From DASQZK01 sp963771005 (lineage in GTDB: Bacteria > Bacteroidota > Bacteroidia > Bacteroidales > GCA-2748055): a DNA stretch of 64,000 nt. Of this stretch, positions 1 through 6,690 are shown piece by piece. The translations under genes and the position numbers were made by a program. The stretch covers positions 1,426,001 to 1,490,000 of the forward strand of contig CAVYRO010000002.1 in the NCBI GenBank assembly GCA_963771005.1. The letters are read 5' to 3'. The notes beneath the pieces were generated by a model. It saw only the letters and a list, made by a program, of their open reading frames with translations. It was not told the origin of the DNA and searched no databases. Numbering within the stretch: the stretch's first letter is position 1; every line of letters begins with the position of its first letter.

Positions 1-591
1 CTTAATTGTTTTATCAAAATACTCAATATTCCAAGATTCAGGAACTTCAGGTACAAGACGCATAAAATCATAGCAAACAACAAAGTTCATGTCACGCATA
101 GTGATATACTCTTTGATATATTTTAATCTAACTTTAATAGATTTTGGTTCAACAATTATTACTTCATCAAGGTTTCCCACTTCATCAATGTAGTAATACT
201 TTCTATTTTGCTTGTCCTTTACTTTCTCGTATAAATTGAAGTATAGAATAAATTCTTCTGATATATCAAAATATGAATCATAATTCTCCATTAGAGGGAA
301 TGTCCGATAAAATAGAAAAGGCTCAACTCCTTCATGGTCATTCGATTTATATGTATTATCACCATATACAGACGGTTTCCCCTCATACCCCATAGTAAAT
401 GCCCAACTATAGTTCTCTTCGGATTTTTGTCTATGACTTTTTTCGATTAAATAACAATAAATCCCAGATTGGTCTTTTATGCTTTTAGAACCACCTTCAT
501 ATACCTTAATCCACCCTTTATCAATGAACTTTGATTCGATTAATTTAATTCTATCCTCTAATAGAAAAGTATTTTTATCAATTTTCGACAT
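1..591 (-). CDS. Hypothetical protein, N-terminal part (runs off the left edge)
   Basis: An open frame of 197 codons reads off the left edge of the window without a stop. It begins MSKIDKNTFLLEDRIKLIES. The product is hydrophilic and A+T-rich in codon use, has no signal peptide or membrane segment, and contains aromatic-rich stretches (SGIYCYLIEKS, VEPFLFYRTFPL) and a YYYIDEVGNLDEVI strand-like segment. I do not recognise the family. It is the last visible gene of a minus-strand run of accessory genes separated by attC-like inverted repeats, so an accessory role (for example defence or stress) is plausible. That is an inference from context only. The start is the first ATG after the repeat at 761-887, with no clear Shine-Dalgarno site. 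Confidence 0.6.
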   Translation of the reverse strand, partial: MSKIDKNTFLLEDRIKLIESKFIDKGWIKVYEGGSKSIKDQSGIYCYLIEKSHRQKSEENYSWAFTMGYEGKPSVYGDNTYKSNDHEGVEPFLFYRTFPLMENYDSYFDISEEFILYFNLYEKVKDKQNRKYYYIDEVGNLDEVIIVEPKSIKVRLKYIKEYITMRDMNFVVCYDFMRLVPEVPESWNIEYFDKTIK

Positions 592-760
592 ATTGAAAAA
601 TCAGGTTCTTATCATTAATGTAACTCTCCTCTCTCATTGTGCGTCGGCAAAAATTTGGCTCTTTTGCAAGCAGATGTGTCAGCTTGTGGGTTTGGGCTTG
701 CAAATGTGCCAAATGTGCGTTGGCTTTAAGTTGCACTGTCTCTCCTTGCATGAAACACAA

Positions 761-887
761 CGTATAACAATATGGCAATGTGGCGGTTTGCGTGAGATTC
801 ACTTTCAAGCCGATACCCATTTGGAGCGTGGTAGAATGTTTCATTTTCAGCCTATTACCCGCCATTTGCTATATTGTGTGTTGGCGG
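761..887. repeat. attC-like imperfect inverted repeat 1
   Basis: The left arm ACAATATGGCAATGTGGCGG pairs with a right arm whose reverse complement is ACAATATAGCAAATGGCGG. About 70 nt separate the arms, and the ends read CGTATAAC and GTTGGCGG. The element fills most of the gap between two minus-strand accessory genes. Size, imperfect symmetry and the AAC/GTT termini resemble integron attC sites (VCR class), but the strict GTTRRRY/RYYYAAC cores are not matched. The rest of the 592-919 gap shows no coding signal. Confidence 0.55.
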
Positions 888-919
888 TATGTACTTTTTT
901 TAGAAAGAATCTACAAATT

Positions 920-1156
920 TCAGCAATATTGTCTTGTTTTCCCATTTTCAACTAATTCAAGAGCATGGCAATCTTTACACTGAAAAAGACTTCCAATCTT
1001 AGAAATCTTCCATTCAAAATCTTTTTCTGATTCGATTGGGTCTCCCAGTTGCTCAATCTGAATATTGTATTTCTGGGCGATTTTTATAAAGTCACCAATA
1101 TTCTTATTTGTTTTATTAAATTCTTGTACAAATAGATTCAAGTTTTCTGTATTCAT
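920..1156 (-). CDS. Small hypothetical protein coupled to the HEPN gene
   Basis: This is a 78-residue product starting MNTENLNLFVQEFNKTNKNI. The start codon overlaps the stop of the preceding TIGR02391 gene in an ATGA, which argues for translational coupling and decides the start over an in-frame ATG 36 nt upstream. The C-terminal third holds three cysteines (QCKDC and a final C), possibly a small metal site, preceded by a hydrophilic helical region. I do not recognise a family. By position and size it could be the antitoxin or regulator of the upstream HEPN protein, but this is inferred from gene order only. A + strand frame over the same bases is less convincing. Confidence 0.55.
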   Translation of the reverse strand: MNTENLNLFVQEFNKTNKNIGDFIKIAQKYNIQIEQLGDPIESEKDFEWKISKIGSLFQCKDCHALELVENGKTRQYC

Positions 1157-1950
1157 CTTATTTTTATTGAATTGTCTAATTTTCTGTGACAAAGCGAAGC
1201 TATTGATAAAATATCTAATGCGTCATTTTCGTCAATTTCCCATTTTATCTTTGGTGAATGAGCTGTTGTATTTCTAAACATTCCAAAAAATCCTTTTAGT
1301 AAATTTGCGAATCCTTTATGCTCACTTTTCTCTGTTTCAGTTGTCAAATTATTAATTATTAAAATTGGATTTTTTATCGAAAAAACTGATTCTACCAATT
1401 CACTTCCATCAGAGTTTAATCCCGAAAGTTCCCTAATTTTATCAGCAACACTTTTGGTTGATTCAAAGACTGCATGAAAATAATTGTCAACAAGCAACTC
1501 TGCTTTACAAAAAGTTAAAATATCTTTATGCACTTTTCTATCTGTAAGTTTAGAAAATAAGGATGTTGCTCTTTTTTCTGCATCACTTATCGTATTTGAT
1601 TTATCAACAGGTCTAAATTTTGAATCAGCACCTAACTCAAGCCCAATAAATGACAATATTTGATTTAAATCAGAACGATGGCTTTCAAACTCTTCCTTTT
1701 TTTGTAAATATCTTGAAGGGTGAAGTGTAGTTTGTATGAACTTTAAGATTGTATTTGAAATGTGATTACGATTTTGGTAATCAATAAATGAGTTGTATAA
1801 TCTTTTCCATTTAGTTCCTACAGGGCTGATATTTACGAGATTTAAATCATTTAAGTATTTATCAATTTCTGTATTTGTTAGGGTGTCTCCAATTATTTTG
1901 CAGATACTCTCTAAAATGTTTGGTTCTATAAATTCAAATTTTCTGCTCAT
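1153..1950 (-). CDS. TIGR02391 (Hypoth_Ymh) family protein with HEPN-type motif
   Basis: The 265-residue protein has a C-terminal region (GFANLLKGFFGMFRNTTAHS) that matches what I know of the TIGR02391/Ymh family. That segment contains R226-N-T-T-A-H231, the R(N)xxxH signature of HEPN ribonucleases found in toxin-antitoxin, abortive-infection and CRISPR-associated RNases. The N-terminal ~120 residues are helical with no known motif. It has no signal peptide or membrane segment, so it should be cytosolic. The gene follows an attC-like repeat directly, with a short leader resembling that of the gene starting at 3320. Its stop overlaps the start of a 78-residue ORF. An RNA-cleaving toxin or defence role is an inference; family membership is the firmer claim. 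Confidence 0.75.
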   Translation of the reverse strand: MSRKFEFIEPNILESICKIIGDTLTNTEIDKYLNDLNLVNISPVGTKWKRLYNSFIDYQNRNHISNTILKFIQTTLHPSRYLQKKEEFESHRSDLNQILSFIGLELGADSKFRPVDKSNTISDAEKRATSLFSKLTDRKVHKDILTFCKAELLVDNYFHAVFESTKSVADKIRELSGLNSDGSELVESVFSIKNPILIINNLTTETEKSEHKGFANLLKGFFGMFRNTTAHSPKIKWEIDENDALDILSIASLCHRKLDNSIKIR

Positions 1951-1981
1951 AATTTATTGTACTGGGTGTCTTTTAGTATTA

Positions 1982-2113
1982 CCGCTAACATTTGACAGTA
2001 GGCCCAGTGCCGACATTCTTACGTTTATTTTCGGCATTCGATTAATTTCATTTAAACCAAAAAACTCTGAACCTAAGGAATAGCAAGGCATTGGGCTTAC
2101 TGTTTGTTGGCGG
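1982..2113. repeat. attC-like imperfect inverted repeat 2
   Basis: The left arm contains ACAGTAGGCCCAGTGCC; the reverse complement of the right arm reads ACAGTAAGCCCAATGCC (two mismatches in 17). The outer ends are CCGCTAAC and GTTGGCGG, and a smaller internal hairpin (GCCGA/TCGGC) sits next to the left arm. It lies between the DUF4468 gene and the TIGR02391 gene, both minus strand. The architecture of long imperfect arms, variable centre and conserved AAC/GTT ends is that of an integron-type recombination site. Confidence 0.65.
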
Positions 2114-2142
2114 CTGGGCTCATTTCCCTAAGCCTAAATCCA

Positions 2143-2724
2143 CTACCAATTATCCTTATTTTCATTTGTTGAAGATTTATTCATCGAATTGACAATCAAT
2201 GAATGCAAACTGTTGACCTTTTCAGCCATTTGTGTTTTAAAACTTAATGAAAGATTTTTTGGTTGACCATTAGCTCTGTAATAATTTTCTTCATCGAATA
2301 TATCTTCAGCTGTTTGTGATTTAGCGCTTCCATTAGGCAAAACATAATTTGGCGGGTAATTTTCAAAATAGATATTATATATTTCATACTTATAACGGCC
2401 GTCGTTACTCCTAATTTTAATTGTATACCACATCTTTACGGGATAAGAACTTCCTAACATTTTAGAATATATATCAGTAAAACCTTTCCCAACAATAATT
2501 CCAGCATCTTTATCATCCATTTGAATTACATCATTAGCAGATTTAAAAGCATTTACAAAAAACTGCTTAGAATTTAAATATAATTGATTCTTCATCAATG
2601 AATCTAACGGGATAATTTCGCTGTAAACGATTCTACCGGTTTCGCTTTTGGGTAAGTCATCAATTATTTGACAAAACGTATTAAATGACAACAATATTAA
2701 TAGTGTAAAAAATAGATTTTTCAT
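2143..2724 (-). CDS. DUF4468-type secreted protein
   Basis: The 193-residue protein has a clear signal peptide (MKNLFFTLLILLSFNTFCQ). Its body begins with YSEIIPLDSL and includes FVNAFKSANDVIQMDDKDAG and IVGKGF, the pattern I associate with DUF4468, a TBP-like-fold domain common in Bacteroidota periplasmic proteins of unknown function. The gene has a good Shine-Dalgarno site (AAGGAG a few bases before the ATG), unusual for this phylum. It lies 50 nt downstream of the next gene with no inverted repeat between, so the two probably form one cassette or operon. The tail is polar (NKSSTNENKDNW). No function can be assigned. Confidence 0.75.
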   Translation of the reverse strand: MKNLFFTLLILLSFNTFCQIIDDLPKSETGRIVYSEIIPLDSLMKNQLYLNSKQFFVNAFKSANDVIQMDDKDAGIIVGKGFTDIYSKMLGSSYPVKMWYTIKIRSNDGRYKYEIYNIYFENYPPNYVLPNGSAKSQTAEDIFDEENYYRANGQPKNLSLSFKTQMAEKVNSLHSLIVNSMNKSSTNENKDNW

Positions 2725-2774
2725 TTCTCCTTAGATTAAAAGTTATTAAAGTATAATAGAAACGCTGATAGATT

Positions 2775-3320
2775 TTAGTGAAAATTTTTTCGTAACTTAT
2801 CTTCAATTTTTTTTAATAACATTGGCAATTCATTTGGCAAATGTTTTTCACCAATCTCAGTCAATTTATCATTGTATTTATTTCCAGTAGTTTCAATTTT
2901 ATTAACATGCCATTTTGCTATTGATGAGCGCATTTCTTTGATTTTTTTGTTTAATTCCTCAATTAGTTCAATCTGATTTTTACCAAGAAATAATTTTATA
3001 ATTCTAAAATGATATTCTAAGTCAAAATGTGCATCTGAAATTTCAATATTTATAGTTTGAAATGTCTTTTCATAGTGCTGACCAAATTCTGTTTGATAAA
3101 AAAAATTTTTTACTTCATGTTCGTATTTCAAGTAACTCCTAAAAAAGTCTTTTATCTCAATAACTTTAGTTTCATGTAATTTTGCGAACTTGATTTCTTT
3201 CTTTTTATAAAACCAGTTTATTATTGCAGTCAATAAAAAACCAAGTGAACCCAGAATAAAGAAGATCTGTTCCCAATTGTCAAAAACTATTTCGTACCAT
3301 TTTCTTTGTATTTCGTCCAT
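2775..3320 (-). CDS. Hypothetical single-pass membrane protein with helical tail
   Basis: The 181-residue protein has one transmembrane segment near residues 18-37 (IFFILGSLGFLLTAIINWFY) followed by KKK, placing the long C-terminal part in the cytoplasm. That part is charged and helical (residues ~45-175), probably coiled coil, without catalytic motifs I can name. The ATG follows an attC-like end through a short leader (CTAAAAAACCAGTACA) that resembles the leader of the TIGR02391 gene. I do not recognise the family. It shares a cassette with the DUF4468 protein, so an envelope-related accessory role is possible. Confidence 0.6.
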   Translation of the reverse strand: MDEIQRKWYEIVFDNWEQIFFILGSLGFLLTAIINWFYKKKEIKFAKLHETKVIEIKDFFRSYLKYEHEVKNFFYQTEFGQHYEKTFQTINIEISDAHFDLEYHFRIIKLFLGKNQIELIEELNKKIKEMRSSIAKWHVNKIETTGNKYNDKLTEIGEKHLPNELPMLLKKIEDKLRKNFH

Positions 3321-3341
3321 TGTACTGGTTTTTTAGCCTTG

Positions 3342-3410
3342 CCGCCAACGTTTTTATATACGCAATATTACGATATATAGATGTATATCGTAATATTGCG
3401 TATAATATCT
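3342..3410. repeat. attC-like element 3 with perfect 21-bp hairpin
   Basis: A perfect 21-bp inverted repeat (arms 3357-3377 and 3384-3404, core ACGCAATATTACG) has a 6-nt loop and is flanked on the left by CCGCCAAC. The end matches the two other repeats of this region, but the stem here is short and perfect rather than long and imperfect. It precedes the promoter-proximal gene of the visible array. The 3411-3516 stretch beyond it shows no gene. Confidence 0.6.
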
Positions 3411-3516
3411 CTTGTCAAAAATGGAACAAAAAAAAATTTCATCCAATCATTAAACCTATCCTCCTGCCTGCCTGACAGCTGGCTATATCTCATCATCTAT
3501 TATTTCAATTCAAAAT

Positions 3517-3720
3517 TTATTGGAAAACTTTAACTGCCTTACCTTTCTGATATCCAGGAGTCCGATCAAGAGATTGAGAAATAATTCTAATTGCTTCTCT
3601 TTCCAGGTCCCTAAAAACTTTATTTTTTACCTCAATATCACTTACTTGCCCCAGTCGATTTAAGTTATCAAAATTTCCCAACCACACCGGGAAAAAACCC
3701 CGAATTTTTTGGCCTGACAT
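3517..3720 (-). CDS. Short ORF, probable gene fragment
   Basis: This 67-codon frame begins MSGQKIRGFFPVWLGNFDNL and ends GYQKGKAVKVFQ. The composition looks protein-like and the frame stays open upstream of the ATG, but no intact gene surrounds it and I recognise no family. It sits exactly at the border between the A+T-rich cassette region and the normal-composition chromosome. I read it as the 3' remnant of a gene truncated when the accessory region was inserted or rearranged. A chance ORF remains possible. Confidence 0.3.
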   Translation of the reverse strand: MSGQKIRGFFPVWLGNFDNLNRLGQVSDIEVKNKVFRDLEREAIRIISQSLDRTPGYQKGKAVKVFQ

Positions 3721-3769
3721 CCCCGGCTTACATGTATCCAGCCCCGGAGCACACGTCCTTCAAAAAAGA

Positions 3770-5152
3770 TCATACTTCCGGCCCCGTCCGGAGCATCTCA
3801 ATACAATTCACCATACTCCTCACATTGTGATAGGTAGCCTTCCAGTTATGACTCTTCTTCTGGGTGGCGTTCGCGGGGTAATTATCGGTCCCGTAGTTGT
3901 ACCATCCCCCGTATTTTTTATCGATAAGAAATGAATCGGTGTATTGCCATAACTCCCGGAATTTTCGCGGATATACCGTATCTCCCGGATAAAGCCGGCT
4001 CATGAGCATGAGAGCGTTAAGTCCTTCCGCCTCTGTCCACCAGGCCTTATAAGGTACATGGATCCGGGTCTTCCCACCGTTCTCGTAACCCACATAATAA
4101 AAACCGCCCCTGTCATTGTCCCATCCGGACGCCAGTGAATGGTCCACCAGTTTCCTGGCAAGCATACGGGCTTTTTCATCTTTGTCCAATCCGAGCGCCT
4201 TCCCGGCTTCCAGGAGGAGATAGGCAGTCTCTACGTCGTGGCCGTAGGTGATGTGCTGGGTGAACCAGTAGTTTCCCCCTGAAAGAGATTCCATCATATC
4301 CGGCGGCACGGCCTTCCAGTCAGGGTAAAAGTAAAGCCTGAGATAGCCTGCGGGCTGAATGAAGACATCCCGGAATTCAAGATATACCTCTTGAAGCCTT
4401 TGCCTCAGAAGGGCGTCGGGCCAGACCCGGTACAATTCCGTGAACGCTTCCAGGATATGCAGGGAACTGTTGAACTCCTTCAGTCCGTTCACCGCGAGAT
4501 CGCCGGCACCTACCCCGTCATCCGGTATCCCGGGCGTACCGTCGCGTTTCAGGATCTCGAAATAGCCGCCGTATTTTTTGTCCCGGGCGTGATCGTTCAT
4601 CCACAGAAATGTTTTTATTGCAAGGTCAAGGGCTTCTTCATCATGGCTTGCCTTGTAATATTGAGCCAGTCCGTTAATGGCAAAAGCCTGACCATACACT
4701 CTTTTGAAGGAAGTCATTTCCGGGAGGTTTTTTCCATCGCGGGTGACTTCATACCAGAAGCCGCCGAATGCGTCATCCTGCATATGGTCCCGGATAAACC
4801 GGAAACCCTGCCGGGCATATTCCAGGTAGTGATCCTTCCCGGGGTATTTTTCATGAAGGAAGGACAATGTCCAGAGATGTCTGGCCTGGTGCACGATGGC
4901 CTTGTTCTGCGGGCCCTCCGAGAGGGTCCAGTCGTATTCGAAATCGGGGATGAATCCCCCGTAAACCGAATCGATGCACCTGGGGTACCAGACATCCACG
5001 ATCCGGGTGAAGAGACTCTCTTCAAGCTCCGCGGCCAGTTGCATACCGGGACCGGGACTGGTGCCGCCATCCCTTGAAGGATAGACTGTAAACATCAGGA
5101 TGGCCAGCGCTATAACCGGGATAGCCAGGTAAAGAAATGAAAGTTTTTTCAT
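3770..5152 (-). CDS. AGE-family sugar 2-epimerase (cello-/mannobiose epimerase-like), exported
   Basis: The ~460-residue protein of the N-acylglucosamine/cellobiose 2-epimerase (alpha6/alpha6-barrel) family interconverts C2 epimers of reducing sugars. Visible family features are the NKAIVHQARHLWTLSFLHEK segment, an ITYGHDVETAYLLLEA motif (~residue 300) and a final WKATYHNVRSMVN (~residue 437); the last two supply the catalytic histidines in characterised members. An N-terminal hydrophobic stretch (MKKLSFLYLAIPVIALAILM) indicates export or anchoring, whereas characterised cellobiose epimerases are mostly cytosolic. I chose the ATG of MKKLSF over one 117 nt upstream because it opens the signal sequence. 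It is monocistronic in appearance. The substrate cannot be fixed from sequence; mannobiose or cellobiose are the usual options. Confidence 0.82.
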   Translation of the reverse strand: MKKLSFLYLAIPVIALAILMFTVYPSRDGGTSPGPGMQLAAELEESLFTRIVDVWYPRCIDSVYGGFIPDFEYDWTLSEGPQNKAIVHQARHLWTLSFLHEKYPGKDHYLEYARQGFRFIRDHMQDDAFGGFWYEVTRDGKNLPEMTSFKRVYGQAFAINGLAQYYKASHDEEALDLAIKTFLWMNDHARDKKYGGYFEILKRDGTPGIPDDGVGAGDLAVNGLKEFNSSLHILEAFTELYRVWPDALLRQRLQEVYLEFRDVFIQPAGYLRLYFYPDWKAVPPDMMESLSGGNYWFTQHITYGHDVETAYLLLEAGKALGLDKDEKARMLARKLVDHSLASGWDNDRGGFYYVGYENGGKTRIHVPYKAWWTEAEGLNALMLMSRLYPGDTVYPRKFRELWQYTDSFLIDKKYGGWYNYGTDNYPANATQKKSHNWKATYHNVRSMVNCIEMLRTGPEV

Positions 5153-5339
5153 TGGTTCCGTGGAATGACAAGAGGAAAGATAGTAAAAAAATGAATATAG
5201 TCTGAAAATTGACCGGTGAATCCCCGGACAAAAGAAAAACGAATTTTTGACGTTCGAAAGGGCCGGCAAGTCTCCGGTAAACTTACATCAGCAGGCAAAA
5301 CCTGTCCGGTGGGGGTTCTCCCCACGGGACCCGGAATCT

Positions 5340-5939
5340 TCACCCCTTCTTACCCATATACTTATCATTTAGCCCTTTTCCCTCCAGTATCTGCCCTAGA
5401 CATTTTTCGATCCGGGCTTCCTTCGTTGCCGCCTGTTTCGGTTCTGAAAAATAGAGACAGTATTCCCGCTGCCGGCCGGGCGTGAGATTGCTGAAAGCCG
5501 TATTGAGTTCCGGCATGTCATCCAGTCTTTTCTGAAATTCTTCAGGAACTCCGACAGCGGCATTTTTCCGGGCCGGGATGCTGAGCCCCGCTTTTTCTAC
5601 ATCGACGGCTTCATAAATATATTCCCGTAGTTTTTGCTCGGTTTCCAGAATTTCATCCATGGATGTGAACCGGATCTGCCTCAAGGACAGGGTATCCTCG
5701 CTAGAACTCAGCAGAATTTTATAAGGATCCCGTAAAAGAGCGCCCTTAAAAAACCAGGCCGCACAATGCTCCTTGAACCCCCTGATGCCCAGAATATTGC
5801 TTCCATTGAACGTATAACACGGACTTCCCCATTTAAGGGATTCTTCGAGCTGGCAGCCCAGGATAATTTCCCGTAGTTTCGTGAGTTCATCCTGCCATTT
5901 GTTTGTACTTTGAATGTACTTGTCGACTTTAGGATTCAT
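5340..5939 (-). CDS. YdeI/OmpD-associated family protein (DUF1801 fold)
   Basis: The ~199-residue cytosolic protein has an N-terminal DUF1801-like domain (KLREIILGCQLEESLKWGSP, then a CYTFNGSNILGIRGFKEHCA segment) and a C-terminal YdeI-type bacteriocin-protection domain (VPEEFQKRLDDMPELNTAFS, LTPGRQREYCLYFSEPKQAA). The family is widespread in Bacteroidota and has no established biochemical role; the name comes from an E. coli protein linked to peptide resistance and OmpD. The start is the ATG of MNPKVDKYIQ; an in-frame ATG 84 nt upstream adds sequence not typical of the family. A second DUF1801 protein lies at 8997-9455. Confidence 0.82.
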   Translation of the reverse strand: MNPKVDKYIQSTNKWQDELTKLREIILGCQLEESLKWGSPCYTFNGSNILGIRGFKEHCAAWFFKGALLRDPYKILLSSSEDTLSLRQIRFTSMDEILETEQKLREYIYEAVDVEKAGLSIPARKNAAVGVPEEFQKRLDDMPELNTAFSNLTPGRQREYCLYFSEPKQAATKEARIEKCLGQILEGKGLNDKYMGKKG

Positions 5940-6060
5940 GTAGTTCCTATATAGAGTTAATCCCCCTGAACAGGGTATTATGCCGTTTTCAATAAGCTTT
6001 GATTTACAATAGAGAACATCCAAACCGGAAAAGAGTTTTCACCGGTGCCGCCTGGCCTGG

Positions 6061-6516
6061 CCCGGAAGAATTTGGTGATTTGGTGATTTGTGAAGGAAGA
6101 ACACGATGAACACGGATCCGGAAGAATTTAGTGATTTGGTGAAGTGGAAGAGGAACACGGATCCGGAAGAATTTGGTGATTTGTTGAGTTGTTGAGTTGT
6201 TGATTTATTGAATGGAGTTGAAACCATCTCAAACAATCTGAAACCTCTGTGATAATCTGTGAAATCTGTGGTTAATCTCCCCGAAGAATTTGGTGATTTG
6301 TTGATTTGTTGATTTATTGATTGAATGGGACCCTCAGATCTCGAAATCTGTTCTATCTTTGTTCGCATAAGAATCTGGTGATTTGTGAATTGAGTTGAAA
6401 TCACCCGAAACCTTTTCAAACCATTTCAAACAATATCAAACCATTTCAAACAATTTCAAACAATCTCAAACAACTTTTTCTGTGATAATCTGTGAAATCT
6501 GTGGTGAAACAAGGGA
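6061..6516. repeat. Dispersed mosaic repeat, copy 1
   Basis: Non-coding repeat made of recurring modules: GAAGAATTTGGTGATTTG with (TTGATTTG)n, AACACGGATCCGG, a ~10-bp periodic CAAACCATTT/CAAACAATTT tract, and AATCTGTGAAATCTGTGG. The same modules recur at five other intergenic loci of this window. A 126-codon minus-strand frame over it encodes only repeat-derived residues (INQQINKSPNSSG) and is not a gene. Confidence 0.85.
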
Positions 6517-6561
6517 ACCCCCGATGAAGAGTGTCTTTAAAACATACAGTATTATCCCCCA

Positions 6562-6684
6562 ATGAAGAAAAAGACGGTACAATGGTTGAAGCGGATCGGG
6601 TTTGCGGGCTTTCTCTTTTTCCTGATCAAAGGCCTTATATGGATCGCGGTATTCTTTGGTATAGGGTCCCTGTTCGTAAAATAG
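6562..6684 (+). CDS. Small single-span membrane protein (40 aa)
   Basis: A 40-codon ORF starts MKKKTVQWLKRIGFAGFLFF and ends GIGSLFVK. It has a basic N-terminus followed by one transmembrane helix (IGFAGFLFFLIKGLIWIAVFF). Similar ~40-residue basic-plus-TM proteins are common in Bacteroidota, often misnamed in databases, which is why I prefer this strand to the 74-codon minus-strand frame across the same bases. It is convergent with the FAD oxidoreductase, whose stop lies a few bases beyond. No function is known to me. Confidence 0.55.
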   Translation: MKKKTVQWLKRIGFAGFLFFLIKGLIWIAVFFGIGSLFVK

Positions 6685-6690
6685 ATCCAT

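Noticed and set aside
479..955. 158-codon + strand ORF
   Set aside because: It crosses the partial minus-strand gene and the inverted repeat 761-887; Cys-rich, no family resemblance.
6039..6419. 126-codon minus-strand ORF
   Set aside because: It lies within the mosaic repeat; residues are repeat-derived (INQQINKSPNSSG) and recur at other copies.
6466..6690. 74-codon minus-strand ORF next to the FAD oxidoreductase stop
   Set aside because: The opposite strand encodes a more convincing 40-residue membrane protein, and part of the minus frame is repeat sequence.
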